Below, in pieces: positions 47,504 through 57,922 of a stretch of DNA of 64,000 nt (position 1 is the first letter of the stretch; the number at the start of each line of letters is the position of its first letter). The position numbers were made by a program, and so were the translations under genes. The stretch lies in assembly GCA_903866255.1 (NCBI GenBank), contig CAIPMW010000076.1:62001-126000 (forward strand). The letters run 5' to 3'. The DNA comes from an uncultured Chlorobiaceae bacterium. GTDB taxonomy: Bacteria; Bacteroidota; Chlorobiia; Chlorobiales; Chlorobiaceae. Under the pieces are notes generated by a model that was given only the letters and a program-made list of their open reading frames with translations, was not told the DNA's origin and did no database searches.

Positions 47504-48073
47504 CATACGGGATATTTCATCTCGAAGCTTCGCTGCTTCTTCATAGTCTTCGTTACTTATCGCCTCACTGAGAGATATCTGAAGTTCATCAAGCAGAGTA
47601 TCAGGGGCAGGCTCAAGAGCAGCCATCCCTTCAGCTTCCTGAACCTCCTCGTTCTCCTCTTTATGATCCTCTTTGATACCAGCCTCATTCATAATCTCTT
47701 CGGTAACAAAAAGTGGGGCATTAAAACGCACCGCGATGGCAATAGCGTCACTGGGACGCGCATCAATCTCATGTACTTCACCATTGACCTCACAAATAAC
47801 TTTCGCATAAAAGGTCTCATTGTGCAGTTCGTCAATAATAATTTCGCTGACACGCAAATGAAATGCGTCAGCAATATTTTTGAAAAGATCATGAGTAAAA
47901 GGACGCGGCGGCTTTATATTTTCAAGTTTAAGGGCAATTGCCTGAGCCTCAAACCCTCCTATAATAATCGGCAGCTTCCTTCTTCCCTCCAACTCGTAGA
48001 GGATGAGGGCATAGGCTCCATTGGTATGAGGACTGGTTGAAAGGCCTAGAATATCTACCTGAAGTTTACGCAT
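47489..48073 (-). CDS. Bifunctional nuclease domain (DUF151) protein with UVR motif
   Basis: The 194-residue protein has the DUF151 domain (LPIIIGGFEAQAIALKLE, RPSDAIAIAVRFNAPLFVTEEI). A C-terminal UvrB/C-type helical hairpin (EDYEEAAKLRDEISRMK) follows an acidic linker. This combination is common in Chlorobi and Bacteroidetes and may link it to DNA or RNA handling. ATG at 48073 is chosen. It is placed before the ETF genes. Confidence 0.88.
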   Translation of the reverse strand: MRKLQVDILGLSTSPHTNGAYALILYELEGRRKLPIIIGGFEAQAIALKLENIKPPRPFTHDLFKNIADAFHLRVSEIIIDELHNETFYAKVICEVNGEVHEIDARPSDAIAIAVRFNAPLFVTEEIMNEAGIKEDHKEENEEVQEAEGMAALEPAPDTLLDELQISLSEAISNEDYEEAAKLRDEISRMKNRS

Positions 48074-48149
48074 GAGCAAAAAATTAATGTTGCATCCAAT
48101 GTCATAAAATAAAAAAATACCATGTACCTTAACAACAAAGTACCACTAA

Positions 48150-49136
48150 TCATTGCTCCCGGAATATATTCTGCAAAGCGCCAAGAAGTTCAGGCAATAC
48201 ACGACGAAGGTCACCAACAATCCCATAATCTGCAACATCAAAAATCGGGGCATTACTGTCATTGTTGATGGCAACCACCACCGTAGATGAGCCAATCCCG
48301 GCTATATGCTGAACCGAGCCGGAGATACCGCAGGCAAGATAAAGTGTTGGATTTACTGTTTTACCAGTCTGCCCTATCTGCTCGCTCTGTGGGCGCCACC
48401 CTTCATCCACGGCTGGACGACTTGCGCCAACAACTCCTCCGAGAAGCAGCGCAAGCTGCTCAAGCAATGCAAAACCATCGGCCCCACCAACTCCCCTGCC
48501 TCCGGCAATGATAATGCCCGCTTCAGCAACATCCCGCCTGCCCTCACGCATAATCATCCTGCGAAGCAGGGGAAAAAGCTCTTCATCTGTATCAGTGGAG
48601 AGCGGATGAAGGGGTATATAATCAATTTGAGCTCTCGAAGGAATCATTGAGATTATCGGAAGTGAAGAGATAGTATAGATTCTAAGTGGACATTCAAAAA
48701 AAAACGATGCCATAAAAGAACCAGAATAAACTGTCCGTACCGTGCCACTATCTACCCCGGCAGCATCAAACACAGGAACACCCGATAACATAGCTGCCTT
48801 CATACGTATAGAAAGCTTGGGAGCCAGTTCACGACTGAGCACGGTATCGGCAAAAAAAAGAGCGCAGCAACTTTCCTGTTTAACTATGTCCACTACTAGA
48901 CGGGCATAACGAGCCGAATTGTATAAAGTGAACTGATGGTCACTTGTGTAATAAAGAACACCCTTTCCGGCAAGAGTGCAACGAAGCTGATGAAGATCAA
49001 CTGCTCCCGCAACCAGACCACAAACAGTAATATCTTCATGTACTGCGGCAAGCTGCTGAAGAGTGTTCCAGAGCTCAATGGAAGCTGCTTTTACAATACC
49101 TTCCCTCTGTTCCAGAAACACAAGATATTTGTTCAT
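48150..49136 (-). CDS. etfA: Electron transfer flavoprotein alpha subunit
   Basis: The 328-residue EtfA has the C-terminal FAD-binding domain: VGASRPAVDEGW, GQTGKTVNPTLYLACGISGSVQHI and INNDSNAPIFDVADYGIVGDL. The N-terminal domain is weakly conserved, as is usual. It forms a heterodimer with EtfB, encoded upstream (49364-50110). The partner dehydrogenase is not in the window. ETF in an anaerobic phototroph may serve a specific redox route; that is not determined. Confidence 0.9.
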   Translation of the reverse strand: MNKYLVFLEQREGIVKAASIELWNTLQQLAAVHEDITVCGLVAGAVDLHQLRCTLAGKGVLYYTSDHQFTLYNSARYARLVVDIVKQESCCALFFADTVLSRELAPKLSIRMKAAMLSGVPVFDAAGVDSGTVRTVYSGSFMASFFFECPLRIYTISSLPIISMIPSRAQIDYIPLHPLSTDTDEELFPLLRRMIMREGRRDVAEAGIIIAGGRGVGGADGFALLEQLALLLGGVVGASRPAVDEGWRPQSEQIGQTGKTVNPTLYLACGISGSVQHIAGIGSSTVVVAINNDSNAPIFDVADYGIVGDLRRVLPELLGALQNIFREQ

Positions 49137-49221
49137 CGCCCTTTTGACTTTATATTGTTACAGCTTTTCATTACTGTTCGTCATCAAAATAGCCACAAAT
49201 TATCTGCTTTACAGTCTTAAA

Positions 49222-49300
49222 CGTGGCTCCCCACCGCAAATAGCGAGGTATCTGGTTTTAGAAAAAGCTTAACATACTTCACCGCAAGCGGTGGGGAATT
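49222..49300. repeat. Inverted repeat between etfB and etfA
   Basis: CCCCACCGC (49229-49237) pairs with GCGGTGGGG (49288-49296), and CACCGC/GCGGTG (49280-49293) forms a local hairpin. Words ACCGCA, AGCG and TATCTG recur at 50160-50185 upstream of etfB. It looks like a small mobile or dispersed repeat. Confidence 0.45.
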
Positions 49301-49363
49301 TAACCCGGAGAGATTAAAAATATTTATGTTGAGACGATCAGGATTATTAACTATGGTATTGAA

Positions 49364-50110
49364 TCAAAAAAGTTTGTGTTTCTCACGAAGAATCTTGATC
49401 AGTTCTTTTTCATCAGAGAGAAATTGGCATCTTTTTTTTCTGTCAAGAGGTTTCAAGCCAGCCATAACCACATAAGGCGGCACATCCAAAGAGATAGAAA
49501 AAGAATCAATATTTTTTTTCCGCGCCTCCATAACCGATTTGATACTAGTTTTGCGTGGCATATTTAACCCCTTTTCAGCACTGAGCAGCACTGGATAATG
49601 AAGATCAAAAAACTCACTCCCCCCCTCTATTTCACGTTCAACCTGAAGGCCTTCGGTTGAAACACCCAGAGAGCAAATACCAGTCACTGCTCCGATGCCA
49701 AGAAGCTCTGCGAGCATTGGTGGCACCTGCGCACTTTGAAAATCTGTTGATTGCTTGCCGCAAAACACAACTTCAGGCAAAGTATCACCGTAAAAAACGG
49801 AAATGGCACGACTCAAGGCAAAGGCCGTTTGATATGGATCTGCAACCACCGTATGATCAACCAGAATAGCACGATCAGCTCCCATTGCGAGGGCTTTGCG
49901 AACCATCTCTTTGGTCGAAACTGAAGCAACACTGAAAACAGTGACCTCACCGGGCGCAAAATGCTCCCTTAGGCGCACAGCCTCTTCAAGAGCATACTCG
50001 TCGTAAGGGTTCATCACCTCATAGACTCTTGAGAAATCTCTTTCCCCATCAACAACTCCAATAACCGAAGCAGTATCAGGTACATGACAGACACATACGG
50101 CAATATTCAT
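49364..50110 (-). CDS. etfB: Electron transfer flavoprotein beta subunit
   Basis: The 248-residue EtfB has NPYDEYALEEAVRL and the AMP-binding region with MGADRAILVDH, VFCGKQSTDFQSAQVPPMLAE and GLQVEREIEGG. AGGGG lies about 7 nt upstream of ATG 50110. It precedes etfA by 227 nt of repeat-bearing DNA. Confidence 0.92.
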   Translation of the reverse strand: MNIAVCVCHVPDTASVIGVVDGERDFSRVYEVMNPYDEYALEEAVRLREHFAPGEVTVFSVASVSTKEMVRKALAMGADRAILVDHTVVADPYQTAFALSRAISVFYGDTLPEVVFCGKQSTDFQSAQVPPMLAELLGIGAVTGICSLGVSTEGLQVEREIEGGSEFFDLHYPVLLSAEKGLNMPRKTSIKSVMEARKKNIDSFSISLDVPPYVVMAGLKPLDRKKRCQFLSDEKELIKILREKHKLF

Positions 50111-50230
50111 TGAAGATTCCCCTGATTGCCATGACCAAGACAGAAATGAAGCACGTTACCGCAGGCAGCGGAATATCTGATTAGGACACTTTGACCGGAT
50201 ACTGTGGTAAATTCAACGCTGAATTAGAAT

Positions 50231-50258
50231 AAAAAAACCGCTTTCCAGCGGTTTTTTT
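50231..50258 (-). terminator. Intrinsic terminator after tRNA-Leu
   Basis: A perfect 12-bp stem (50231-50242 with 50247-50258) with a 4-nt loop ends, on the minus strand, in seven T residues. It starts 10 nt past the tRNA 3' end and closes the tRNA unit. Confidence 0.9.
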
Positions 50259-50268
50259 ACAGAACAAG

Positions 50269-50350
50269 TGCCCGAGAGGAGATTCGAACTCCTACACCTT
50301 TCGGCGCTACCCCCTCAAGATAGTGTGTCTACCAATTTCACCACTCGGGC
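50269..50350 (-). tRNA. tRNA-Leu (anticodon GAG)
   Basis: The minus strand gives an 82-nt class II tRNA: acceptor GCCCGAG/CTCGGGC, a D-loop with GGTAGACAC, the anticodon stem CTATC/GGTAG around TTGAGGG (anticodon GAG), a long variable arm and TTCGAATC in the T-loop. The CCA end is not encoded. Confidence 0.95.
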
Positions 50351-50383
50351 TTGTAAAACGACTGAATGCCTTTTCGCACTCAG

Positions 50384-50456
50384 TGAGAATAGAAGGACTC
50401 GAACCTTCGACCCTCTGCTTAAAAGGCAGATGCTCTACCGACTGAGCTATATTCTC
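50384..50456 (-). tRNA. tRNA-Lys (anticodon TTT)
   Basis: The 73-nt minus-strand cloverleaf has acceptor GAGAATA/TATTCTC, D-loop AGCTCAGTCGGTAGAGC, anticodon loop CTTTTAA (anticodon TTT) in the stem CTGC/GCAG, and T-loop GTTCGAGTC. This is a target of MnmA (also in the window). No CCA is encoded. It lies 33 nt upstream of tRNA-Leu. Confidence 0.95.
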
Positions 50457-50488
50457 AACCTCAATAAGGTACACGAGAGTACCGGGAC

Positions 50489-50596
50489 TTACTTATTCTG
50501 GTATCTCTGGCGCTTCTTGTGCCTGTTCTTGCGACGCATCTTTTTACGCTTGTGCACAGCCATCTTATGACGTTTTCTCTTTTTTCCGCAGGGCAT
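50489..50596 (-). CDS. AURKAIP1/COX24 (mS38-like) small ribosomal protein
   Basis: A 35-residue, extremely basic protein (start MPCGKKRKRHKMAVHKRKK) begins at ATG 50596 and stops at 50489. It matches the short AURKAIP1/COX24-domain proteins of Bacteroidetes and Chlorobi, homologues of mitoribosomal mS38 that bind the small subunit. It is too short for usual gene-calling cut-offs. It lies between rho and the two tRNA genes on the same strand. Confidence 0.85.
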   Translation of the reverse strand: MPCGKKRKRHKMAVHKRKKMRRKNRHKKRQRYQNK

Positions 50597-50675
50597 ATAG
50601 TAAGTGTCTTTCCTCTTGTTTTAAAGGCAGATAATATACGATTTATTTTAAAATATACAAACTTCCTGTTGTAGA

Positions 50676-51965
50676 TCAGGCATTCATATATTTGAAAAAC
50701 TCCTTGTTATCCTTTGTATCAGCCATTTTTTCGCGCATGAACTCCATACATTCGATCGGGTTCTTGTCGGCGAGATACTTTCTGAGAAGCCAGGTTCGCG
50801 AGAGTTCTTCCTGTGAAAACAACAACTCCTCTTTACGAGTGCTGGAGCGAAGAATGTCTATAGAAGGAAACACCCTGCGTTCGGAGAGCCTGCGGTCAAG
50901 GAGAAGCTCCATATTTCCTGTACCTTTAAACTCTTCAAAAATAACGTCATCCATACGTGAGCCAGTATCGATAAGCGCTGTTGCAATAATGGTCAGACTA
51001 CCTCCTTCCTCAATATTTCGGGCTGCTCCAAAAAAACGTTTCGGTTTCGTAAGAGCATTGGCATCAATACCTCCCGAAAGAATTTTGCCGGAATGGGGAA
51101 TAATGGTGTTATGAGCTCTTGCAAGGCGGGTAATTGAATCGAGCAGAACAACCACATCCCTGCCAACCTCCACAAGCCGCTTGGCCTTTTCAAGCACCAT
51201 ATCTGCCACAAGAACATGACGCTCAGGATCCTCATCAAAGGTTGAACTGACAACCTCTGCAGGAACACTGCGGGCCATGTCAGTCACCTCTTCAGGACGC
51301 TCATCAATCAGAAGAACAATAAGATAAACTTCGGGATGATTTTTGATGATAGCATTGGCAATCATCTGAAGGAGCATGGTTTTACCTGTCTTCGGCTGAG
51401 CCACAATCAAACCCCTCTGTCCTTTTCCTATCGGGGTAAAAATATCCATGATCCGACCGCACGCTTCGTTCTGTTTGGTTTCGAGTTTGAGGCGCTCACG
51501 CGGAAAAAGAGGAGTCAGGTTTTCAAAATATGGCCTCTCCCTTGTAATTTCAGGATCGTTGCCATCAATAGTATTGATCTTCAATAGAGCAAAAAAACGC
51601 TCACCCTCCTTGGGCGCTCTGACCTGCCCTGATACCGTATCACCGGTACGCATGTTAAAGCGCTTGATCTGGGAAGGAGATACATAGATATCATCAGGAG
51701 AAGAGAGGTAGTTGTAATTGGCTGATCGTAAAAAACCGTAGCCTTCGGGGATAACCTGGAGCACGCCCGTATTGACCATGACATTCCCACTTTCAGAGTC
51801 GGTATTCTTCTGTGACTGGGCTTCAATAATCTTGAAAATCAGCTCCTCTTTGCGCAAGCCAGCAGCCATGACTCCAAGCTCTTTGGCTAATGTATGCAAT
51901 TCAGAAACCTTCTTTTTCTGGAGCATATTGATGTCCAGACCCTTAAAACTCGAATTGTTCGACAT
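50676..51965 (-). CDS. rho: Transcription termination factor Rho
   Basis: The 429-residue Rho has an N-terminal helical domain, the RNA-binding cold-shock-like domain ([22 protein letters not shown]), Walker A AQPKTGKT, the Q-loop/Walker B region [16 protein letters not shown], and the R-loop [22 protein letters not shown]. The length is usual. It terminates transcription at rut sites as a hexamer. ATG at 51965 fits the family; a 232-nt gene-free stretch lies upstream. Confidence 0.97.
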   Translation of the reverse strand: MSNNSSFKGLDINMLQKKKVSELHTLAKELGVMAAGLRKEELIFKIIEAQSQKNTDSESGNVMVNTGVLQVIPEGYGFLRSANYNYLSSPDDIYVSPSQIKRFNMRTGDTVSGQVRAPKEGERFFALLKINTIDGNDPEITRERPYFENLTPLFPRERLKLETKQNEACGRIMDIFTPIGKGQRGLIVAQPKTGKTMLLQMIANAIIKNHPEVYLIVLLIDERPEEVTDMARSVPAEVVSSTFDEDPERHVLVADMVLEKAKRLVEVGRDVVVLLDSITRLARAHNTIIPHSGKILSGGIDANALTKPKRFFGAARNIEEGGSLTIIATALIDTGSRMDDVIFEEFKGTGNMELLLDRRLSERRVFPSIDILRSSTRKEELLFSQEELSRTWLLRKYLADKNPIECMEFMREKMADTKDNKEFFKYMNA

Positions 51966-52197
51966 TGTATTAAATTGTATTCAACGCTTGTTTGTAAAAA
52001 AGCTATAGAAAAAGAGTGGATAGCAACACACCACCTCTGTATGGTGCCCCACACCGTGCCTGATGACACAAATCATGAATGGAATTTACCTTTGGCGCTT
52101 TGTCTGTATGACATGAAAGCAGGAAAAAAATGAAAGGGGAAGAATCTCTGTAGCCCCCAAAATATAAATAAAAAATTTTCCATAAAAAAGAGGTCGT

Positions 52198-53466
52198 TCA
52201 AATACCGCTGGCAATAATGTCGCCAGCAAGATAAAAAGAGCCCGTTACCAGAATAAGATCATCTTTACCCGCTGTCGCCCGCAAGGAGGCAAGCGCCTCC
52301 CGTCCGTTACTCGACACCGTTGCCTCTGCACCCTCCTCCTGGCACAAAGAATACAGTAATTCAGATGGCGCACTGCGTTCAGACGGAATGGCAACGACAA
52401 CAAAGGAGGCGTTGAGACGGAGAAGTTCCCGAACAACTGCCCTTGCATCCTTGTCAGAAGCAAGACCGAGCACGACCCATGCTTGATTATAACGATGGCG
52501 AAATAAACAGAGAGTATTGACTGTTTCGCGCATACCGTCAGGATTGTGCGAAACATCAAGAAGCACGGTTGGTAAAACGCCAATTTTCTCAAGTCGTGCT
52601 CTGTAACCAGTCTGCAACAACCGCTCAATTCCCAAAGAGATATGCTCTGCCGCAATACCCGCACTCTCAGCTACCATGACAGCCAGAGTAACATTGGAAG
52701 CGTGAAAAAAACCGGTCAGTGGTACTTTCAACACAGGATAACGCTGTAATGCAGTACTGATATCCATCTCGATCATTCCCGGTTCCCGAGCTGATACCCT
52801 GCACACCGCATCGTTTCCGGCAGACAAAAGAGGAGCATCACACCATGAGGCCATCTTCTGTATCGGGAGCAAAGATTCCGGATCAGAGACTGCAGTAAAG
52901 ACCCTGCACCCTTTTTTGATGATAGCCGCCTTCTCAGCAGCAATCAGGGCCAGAGTCCCGCCAAGCCATTCGGTATGATCAAAACCAATACTTGAAATAA
53001 CGACATAATCCGAATCAACAACATTGGTCGCATCAAGCCGCCCCCCCATGCCTGTCTCAATAATGGATACATCAACCCCTTCATCCGCAAACCAGGCAAA
53101 AGCTATAGCCGTGGTCGCTTCGAAAAAGGTGGAATGGTTATCAATGACCGCTCGTTGTAACAAAGAGCAGTAGTAAACAACCCGATCACGGGGAATCTGG
53201 ACTCCGTTGATACGAATTCGTTCAGTAAAATCAACCAGATGAGGTGATGTGTAGAGCGCGGTTTTCCTTCCACTCGCCTGAAAAATAGATGCAAGCGAAG
53301 CAGCAACAGTCCCCTTGCCATTTGTGCCAGCAATATGCACAACCTGACCCAGACGTTTCTGTGGCGCCCCAAGAAGATCAAGCAGCGCCAGTACCCGCTC
53401 CAGACCAGGTTTTATACCGAACCGATGGAGCGGATAAAGAAAATCAAGTGCGTCCTGGTAGGTCAC
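52198..53466 (-). CDS. folC: Folylpolyglutamate/dihydrofolate synthase
   Basis: The 422-residue Mur ligase-like enzyme has the P-loop HIAGTNGKGTVAASL (near 43-57), SPHLVDFTERIRING and ETGMGGRLDATNVV. The C-terminal domain includes LLDVSHNPDGM. It adds glutamate to dihydropteroate/folate. The start is GTG at 53466; ruvA ends 9 nt upstream, so the two are co-transcribed. Folate made here feeds MetH. Confidence 0.94.
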   Translation of the reverse strand: MTYQDALDFLYPLHRFGIKPGLERVLALLDLLGAPQKRLGQVVHIAGTNGKGTVAASLASIFQASGRKTALYTSPHLVDFTERIRINGVQIPRDRVVYYCSLLQRAVIDNHSTFFEATTAIAFAWFADEGVDVSIIETGMGGRLDATNVVDSDYVVISSIGFDHTEWLGGTLALIAAEKAAIIKKGCRVFTAVSDPESLLPIQKMASWCDAPLLSAGNDAVCRVSAREPGMIEMDISTALQRYPVLKVPLTGFFHASNVTLAVMVAESAGIAAEHISLGIERLLQTGYRARLEKIGVLPTVLLDVSHNPDGMRETVNTLCLFRHRYNQAWVVLGLASDKDARAVVRELLRLNASFVVVAIPSERSAPSELLYSLCQEEGAEATVSSNGREALASLRATAGKDDLILVTGSFYLAGDIIASGI

Positions 53467-53475
53467 TGCTACCTG

Positions 53476-54078
53476 CTAACTATTGTGAATGGAAACAAGG
53501 GCTGACTTGACAACCTCTTCAACCGTAAGAACCGTATCTTTTTCAAGAATAGCAACAACAGCTTTTTGAACAGCGGAGCGGGAAAAACCAAGCGTAACAA
53601 GCGCATTGACAGCATCATCCCGTAGTCGGTTTGTCTTAAGCGACGCTGGAACAACCAGAGTGCCAACGGGAGTAAGCTTCAGTATTTTATCCCTTAATTC
53701 GAGAATAATCCTTGCGGCTGTTTTCTTGCCAACACCGGAAATACCATAAAGTCGTTCTGGCGTATTGGCCAGAATAGCCTCATGAATCTCATAAACTTGT
53801 AATCCTGACAGAACTGCAAGGGCAAGTTTTGGTCCTACACCAGAAACAAGCAACAGCAACCGGAACAGTTGACGCTCATCCTCCCCGAAAAAGCCGAAAA
53901 GCTGGAGAGCATCTTCCCTTACATAAAGATGTGAAAAAAGAAGGACTTCGCATCCCGGTTCCGGTAAACGATGACTGGTAGTTGCGGAAATCAGAAACTG
54001 GTAAGCAATTCCAGAGACATCAACAACCGCTTCCTCCGGCAACACTGAAACCAGCTTGCCATGAAAATATGCAAACAT
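53476..54078 (-). CDS. ruvA: Holliday junction DNA helicase subunit RuvA
   Basis: The 200-residue RuvA has the N-terminal OB fold ([12 protein letters not shown]), two helix-hairpin-helix motifs ([18 protein letters not shown] and [19 protein letters not shown]) and a C-terminal domain ([16 protein letters not shown]) that contacts RuvB. It binds four-way junctions. It precedes folC by 9 nt and follows rpsT by 94 nt. ruvB and ruvC are not nearby. Confidence 0.95.
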   Translation of the reverse strand: MFAYFHGKLVSVLPEEAVVDVSGIAYQFLISATTSHRLPEPGCEVLLFSHLYVREDALQLFGFFGEDERQLFRLLLLVSGVGPKLALAVLSGLQVYEIHEAILANTPERLYGISGVGKKTAARIILELRDKILKLTPVGTLVVPASLKTNRLRDDAVNALVTLGFSRSAVQKAVVAILEKDTVLTVEEVVKSALVSIHNS

Positions 54079-54172
54079 GAATCAAGGGGTATGGAAACCC
54101 GGACGGGAACACTATCCTGCCCGGATGTCAGACAACAAAAATCACTTCCTGCGGTGCCTTAACATGCTCAGC

Positions 54173-54451
54173 TTATTGTTCAGCCTTCACATAACCGTTT
54201 AAAAGACGTGTCAACTGTGATTTTTTGCGAGACGCTTTGTTAGCGTGGATGTAATTCTTTACACCAAGGCGATCAAGTTTCTGTACAGCCGAACGGTAGG
54301 CAACCTCGACTACAGCCTTGTCTGCGCTGGTATCAATCAGTTTTTGCATGGTTTTAACAAGAACTTTCAGCTCTTTCTTCCGTGCTCTGTTCCTGGCATT
54401 TCTTCTGTCTGACTGCCGAAGTCTTTTTTCAGCCGATTTGTGTAAAGGCAT
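54173..54451 (-). CDS. rpsT: Small ribosomal subunit protein bS20
   Basis: The 92-residue protein is basic and helical ([26 protein letters not shown] is cut here only as its opening features: HKSA, RQS-RN-ARN). It binds 16S rRNA early in assembly. The [15 protein letters not shown] segment is typical. ATG at 54451 is unambiguous. It begins the leftward rpsT-ruvA-folC series. Confidence 0.95.
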   Translation of the reverse strand: MPLHKSAEKRLRQSDRRNARNRARKKELKVLVKTMQKLIDTSADKAVVEVAYRSAVQKLDRLGVKNYIHANKASRKKSQLTRLLNGYVKAEQ

Positions 54452-54687
54452 ATACGCTTAATCCGGGATAAAATATTATAGGATAACAAAAGTCTCTCAA
54501 TATAGAAGAAACAATTCAAAACGACAAATGAGAAAGATAAAGATTGACGAAGAGCTATACTGTCATTTCAGTGCAACCACTCCTCTCATGTCCCTGAAAC
54601 AAAAAACCCAATCCCGCCCCGATACTCATCCTCCCCCATTTTTATATATATTGTGGGAATTATTAATTACGTTACCTGTCGAATGAT

Positions 54688-56103
54688 ATGAGCCTGATGA
54701 TCAGCGTTTCCGGGATAAGGGGTGTTGTTGGCGAAAGCCTGACCCCAAAAAATCTGACGGCATTTACGATGGCTTTTGCTTCGTGGACGCTACGGCGGAA
54801 TCCCGGGAAGAGAGCCCGCATCGTTATCGGCAGAGATACAAGACCTACCGGTAAAGCGATCAGTGATCTGGTCAGCAATACGCTCCTCCTGTGCGGATGT
54901 GATGTTGTTGATCTGGGTATCGCAACCACACCCACCGTTGAGCTTGCCGTCACAGCCGAGCATGCCGATGCCGGGCTTATCATTACAGCATCACACAACC
55001 CGGTTGCCTGGAACGCACTGAAAATGCTCAACCACCTTGGCGAGTTTTTAAACGCTGAAGAGGTGGAGGAGATTGTCGACATTGCAGACCACGAGCAATT
55101 TATCACTGCACGCTGGGATACCATCGGGACAATCAGCCATAAGAACAGTTATGACGACTATCATATTGAAAAAGTGCTTCAGTTGCCCTGTATTGATACC
55201 GCATCAATCACACGAGAACATTTCAAGGTACTGGTTGACTGTGTTGAAGGTGCAGGCTCTTCGATAGTGCCGAAGCTTTGTGAGCGCCTTGGCATTGATG
55301 ACATTGTGCACGTGGCCTGTGGCGGCACCGGCCTCTTTCCCCGAAATCCTGAACCCATAGAAGAAAATTTGTCTGGCACCATCGCAGCTCTCCAGAAAAG
55401 TGGATGCGATTTTGCGCTAATTGTTGATCCTGATGTCGACCGGCTCGCTCTTCTCTGCGAGGATGGTTCGCTTTTCGGGGAGGAGTACACGCTGGTTGCC
55501 TGTGCTGATTATTACCTGAGGCACAAACCCGGATCAGTGGTAAACAATCTCTCGAGCAGCCGGGCCCTCCGTGATATTGCCACCCGATACGGGGTGGCAT
55601 GTTTCAGCGCCAAAGTTGGAGAAGTGAACGTCAGTGAGGTGATGAAAGATCAACAGGCTGTTATCGGTGGTGAAGGAAATGGTGGGGTTATTCTGCCTGA
55701 ATTGCACTACGGACGTGATGCGCTAGTCGGTATAGCGCTGATTGTTCAGGCATTCACCCTCTGGCGAAGCGAAAACAACAGGGGGACGCTGTCACAATTC
55801 AGGCATCAGTTCCCTGAATATTGTATGTCAAAACAGAAAATTGTGCTCGGCAAAGCTGACCGTGAATCACTTAACGCTATATTTACCGATATCTCGCTGC
55901 ACTACAATACCGCTGAAACAAACAGGCTTGATGGGTTGAAACTTGATTTTGCTGACAGTTGGGTTCATTTACGACCATCAAACACTGAACCAATTGTGCG
56001 AATCTATTCCGAAGCGCCATCAAAAACAGAAGCCGAGGCACTGGCCAATATGCTGAAGCATGACATTGAAACAAGATGCACGGGCATGGAAAAGCATGAG
56101 TAA
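54688..56103 (+). CDS. glmM: Phosphoglucosamine mutase-type phosphohexomutase
   Basis: The 471-residue phosphohexomutase has [15 protein letters not shown], the phosphoserine loop [13 protein letters not shown] (Ser near 102), the metal loop DPDVDR, the sugar loop GEGNGG and RPSNTEP. The SVSGIRG start and RPSNTEP resemble the archaeal-type GlmM group. It would convert glucosamine-6-P to glucosamine-1-P for UDP-GlcNAc, needed for wall and LPS. The exporter gene overlaps its end by 8 nt. Confidence 0.85.
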   Translation: MSLMISVSGIRGVVGESLTPKNLTAFTMAFASWTLRRNPGKRARIVIGRDTRPTGKAISDLVSNTLLLCGCDVVDLGIATTPTVELAVTAEHADAGLIITASHNPVAWNALKMLNHLGEFLNAEEVEEIVDIADHEQFITARWDTIGTISHKNSYDDYHIEKVLQLPCIDTASITREHFKVLVDCVEGAGSSIVPKLCERLGIDDIVHVACGGTGLFPRNPEPIEENLSGTIAALQKSGCDFALIVDPDVDRLALLCEDGSLFGEEYTLVACADYYLRHKPGSVVNNLSSSRALRDIATRYGVACFSAKVGEVNVSEVMKDQQAVIGGEGNGGVILPELHYGRDALVGIALIVQAFTLWRSENNRGTLSQFRHQFPEYCMSKQKIVLGKADRESLNAIFTDISLHYNTAETNRLDGLKLDFADSWVHLRPSNTEPIVRIYSEAPSKTEAEALANMLKHDIETRCTGMEKHE

Positions 56104-57910
56104 CGACTCTACAAAAAAAAGCTTCCGGACACAGCAGGATGATACACTGCAACAAGAGAGAAAACGTTCGGTCGACCGCTATATCATCTCCCGTCTTTTC
56201 AGGTATATCAAACCCTACAACAGGCTTGTCATCATTGCCGTTGCTCTTACCATTGCAGGCTCTTTTCTTGCCCCGCTGAGACCTTATCTGACAAAAATCG
56301 CCATTGACGATTATATCGCACGGGCTGATTTCAAAGGGCTGAGCGTTATCAGTCTGTTCCTGGCAAGCGCTATTCTTTTGGACGGCATCAAGCAATATAT
56401 CACCACCTGGCTGACACAGATTATCGGCCAGAAAGCGGTGCTCGACCTGCGGATGGATATTTTCACCCACCTGCAGAAGCTCCCTGCAAGATTTTACGAC
56501 CGTAACCCTATTGGAAGACTGATCACCCGAACAACCAGTGATGTAGAATCACTCAACGAGATGCTTTCCAGCGGAATCATCACGATTCTGGGCGACCTGT
56601 TACAGCTCCTCTTCATCGTTGTGATGATGGCCTGGATCGACTGGCAACTGACCATCATTGTTCTTGCAATTCTCCCTTTGATGATTTATGCAACCATGGC
56701 CTTCAAAAAACGGGTCAGAATTGCCTTTCAGGATGTTCTCACCCATAACGCAAGACTCAACACCTTTTTTCAGGAGCACCTTACCGGCATGACTATTGTA
56801 CAGCTCTTTAACCGTGAAGAGCGGGAAGCGGGAAACTATGCCGCTATCAATGCGGACCATCGGGATGCCAATATCAGGACAGTCTTTTACTTCTCAATTT
56901 ACTACCCTTTGATTGAGGTTCTAAGTTCGGCTGCGGCTGGACTTGTGCTATGGTACAGCGGTGTGCGACTGCTCAAGTCCGATCTCTCGATTGGGGTTGT
57001 GGTCTCTTTTGTTCAGTATATCTGGCTCTTTTTCCGCCCGTTGCAACATCTCTCCGACCGGTTCAATGTTATTCAGACCGCTATTGCAAGCTCTGATCGC
57101 ATTATTCGACTTCTTGATGAGAAAGAGGGCATAGAAGAGCAGTCCAAACTGAACAATCTCACCTCTTTCAGGGATTGCATTGCGTTCAACAATGTCTGGT
57201 TTGCCTATGAAAGCGACAACTGGGTGCTGAAAGATATATCAATGACCATCCGGCATGGAGAAAAAATTGCCATTGTCGGCGCCACGGGAAGCGGAAAAAC
57301 AACGCTGATCAATATCATCTCAAAGCTCTACCCCTTCGCTAAAGGGTCAGTGACCATTGATGGCATCCCGTTGCAGCAGATAACGGAACTCTCGGTGAGA
57401 AGACTCGTTGGTGTTGTGATGCAGGATGTGTTTCTCTTTTCCGGCACCATAAAAGAGAACCTCGCCTTTGGAAATCCCGGGGTCACTGATGAAGCTCTTC
57501 GGGAGGCGGCAAGAATTGTGGGAGCTGACCGCTTTATTCAGCAACTTCCTGGTGGGTACGAGTACAGGGTTCTTGAAAACGGCACTGGACTCTCATCCGG
57601 GCAGAAACAGTTAATCGCCTTCGTCCGGGCACTCCTCTATAATCCTGAAATTCTTGTACTTGATGAGGCTACCAGTTCGGTTGACACGGAAACGGAATCC
57701 CTTATTGATGCGGCAACCACGCGGCTGATGAGTGAGCGCACCTCCATTATTATTGCTCACAGACTTTCAACCGTTCAAAAAGCTGACAGAATTATTGTGC
57801 TGCACAAAGGGCTTATCAGAGAGAGCGGAAACCACCAGGAGCTCCTGGCAAAAAGAGGACTTTACTACAAACTTTACCTGCTGCAGCACCCGGAACAGAC
57901 GCTTCCCTGA
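56096..57910 (+). CDS. MsbA-like ABC exporter (fused membrane and ATPase)
   Basis: The 604-residue half-transporter has six membrane helices (from about residue 40) and a C-terminal ATPase with Walker [11 protein letters not shown], signature LSSGQKQ and Walker [12 protein letters not shown]. It is of the MsbA/multidrug exporter type, probably exporting lipids or drugs. ATG at 56096 follows glmM with an 8-nt overlap. It converges on the FtsX-like gene with 12 nt between the stops. Confidence 0.9.
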   Translation: MSNDSTKKSFRTQQDDTLQQERKRSVDRYIISRLFRYIKPYNRLVIIAVALTIAGSFLAPLRPYLTKIAIDDYIARADFKGLSVISLFLASAILLDGIKQYITTWLTQIIGQKAVLDLRMDIFTHLQKLPARFYDRNPIGRLITRTTSDVESLNEMLSSGIITILGDLLQLLFIVVMMAWIDWQLTIIVLAILPLMIYATMAFKKRVRIAFQDVLTHNARLNTFFQEHLTGMTIVQLFNREEREAGNYAAINADHRDANIRTVFYFSIYYPLIEVLSSAAAGLVLWYSGVRLLKSDLSIGVVVSFVQYIWLFFRPLQHLSDRFNVIQTAIASSDRIIRLLDEKEGIEEQSKLNNLTSFRDCIAFNNVWFAYESDNWVLKDISMTIRHGEKIAIVGATGSGKTTLINIISKLYPFAKGSVTIDGIPLQQITELSVRRLVGVVMQDVFLFSGTIKENLAFGNPGVTDEALREAARIVGADRFIQQLPGGYEYRVLENGTGLSSGQKQLIAFVRALLYNPEILVLDEATSSVDTETESLIDAATTRLMSERTSIIIAHRLSTVQKADRIIVLHKGLIRESGNHQELLAKRGLYYKLYLLQHPEQTLP

Positions 57911-57922
57911 GAATTGTAAACA

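Noticed and set aside
51894-52133. 79-codon plus-strand open frame by the rho start
   Set aside because: Overlaps rho on the opposite strand, starts inside it, and lacks a ribosome binding site or recognisable sequence.
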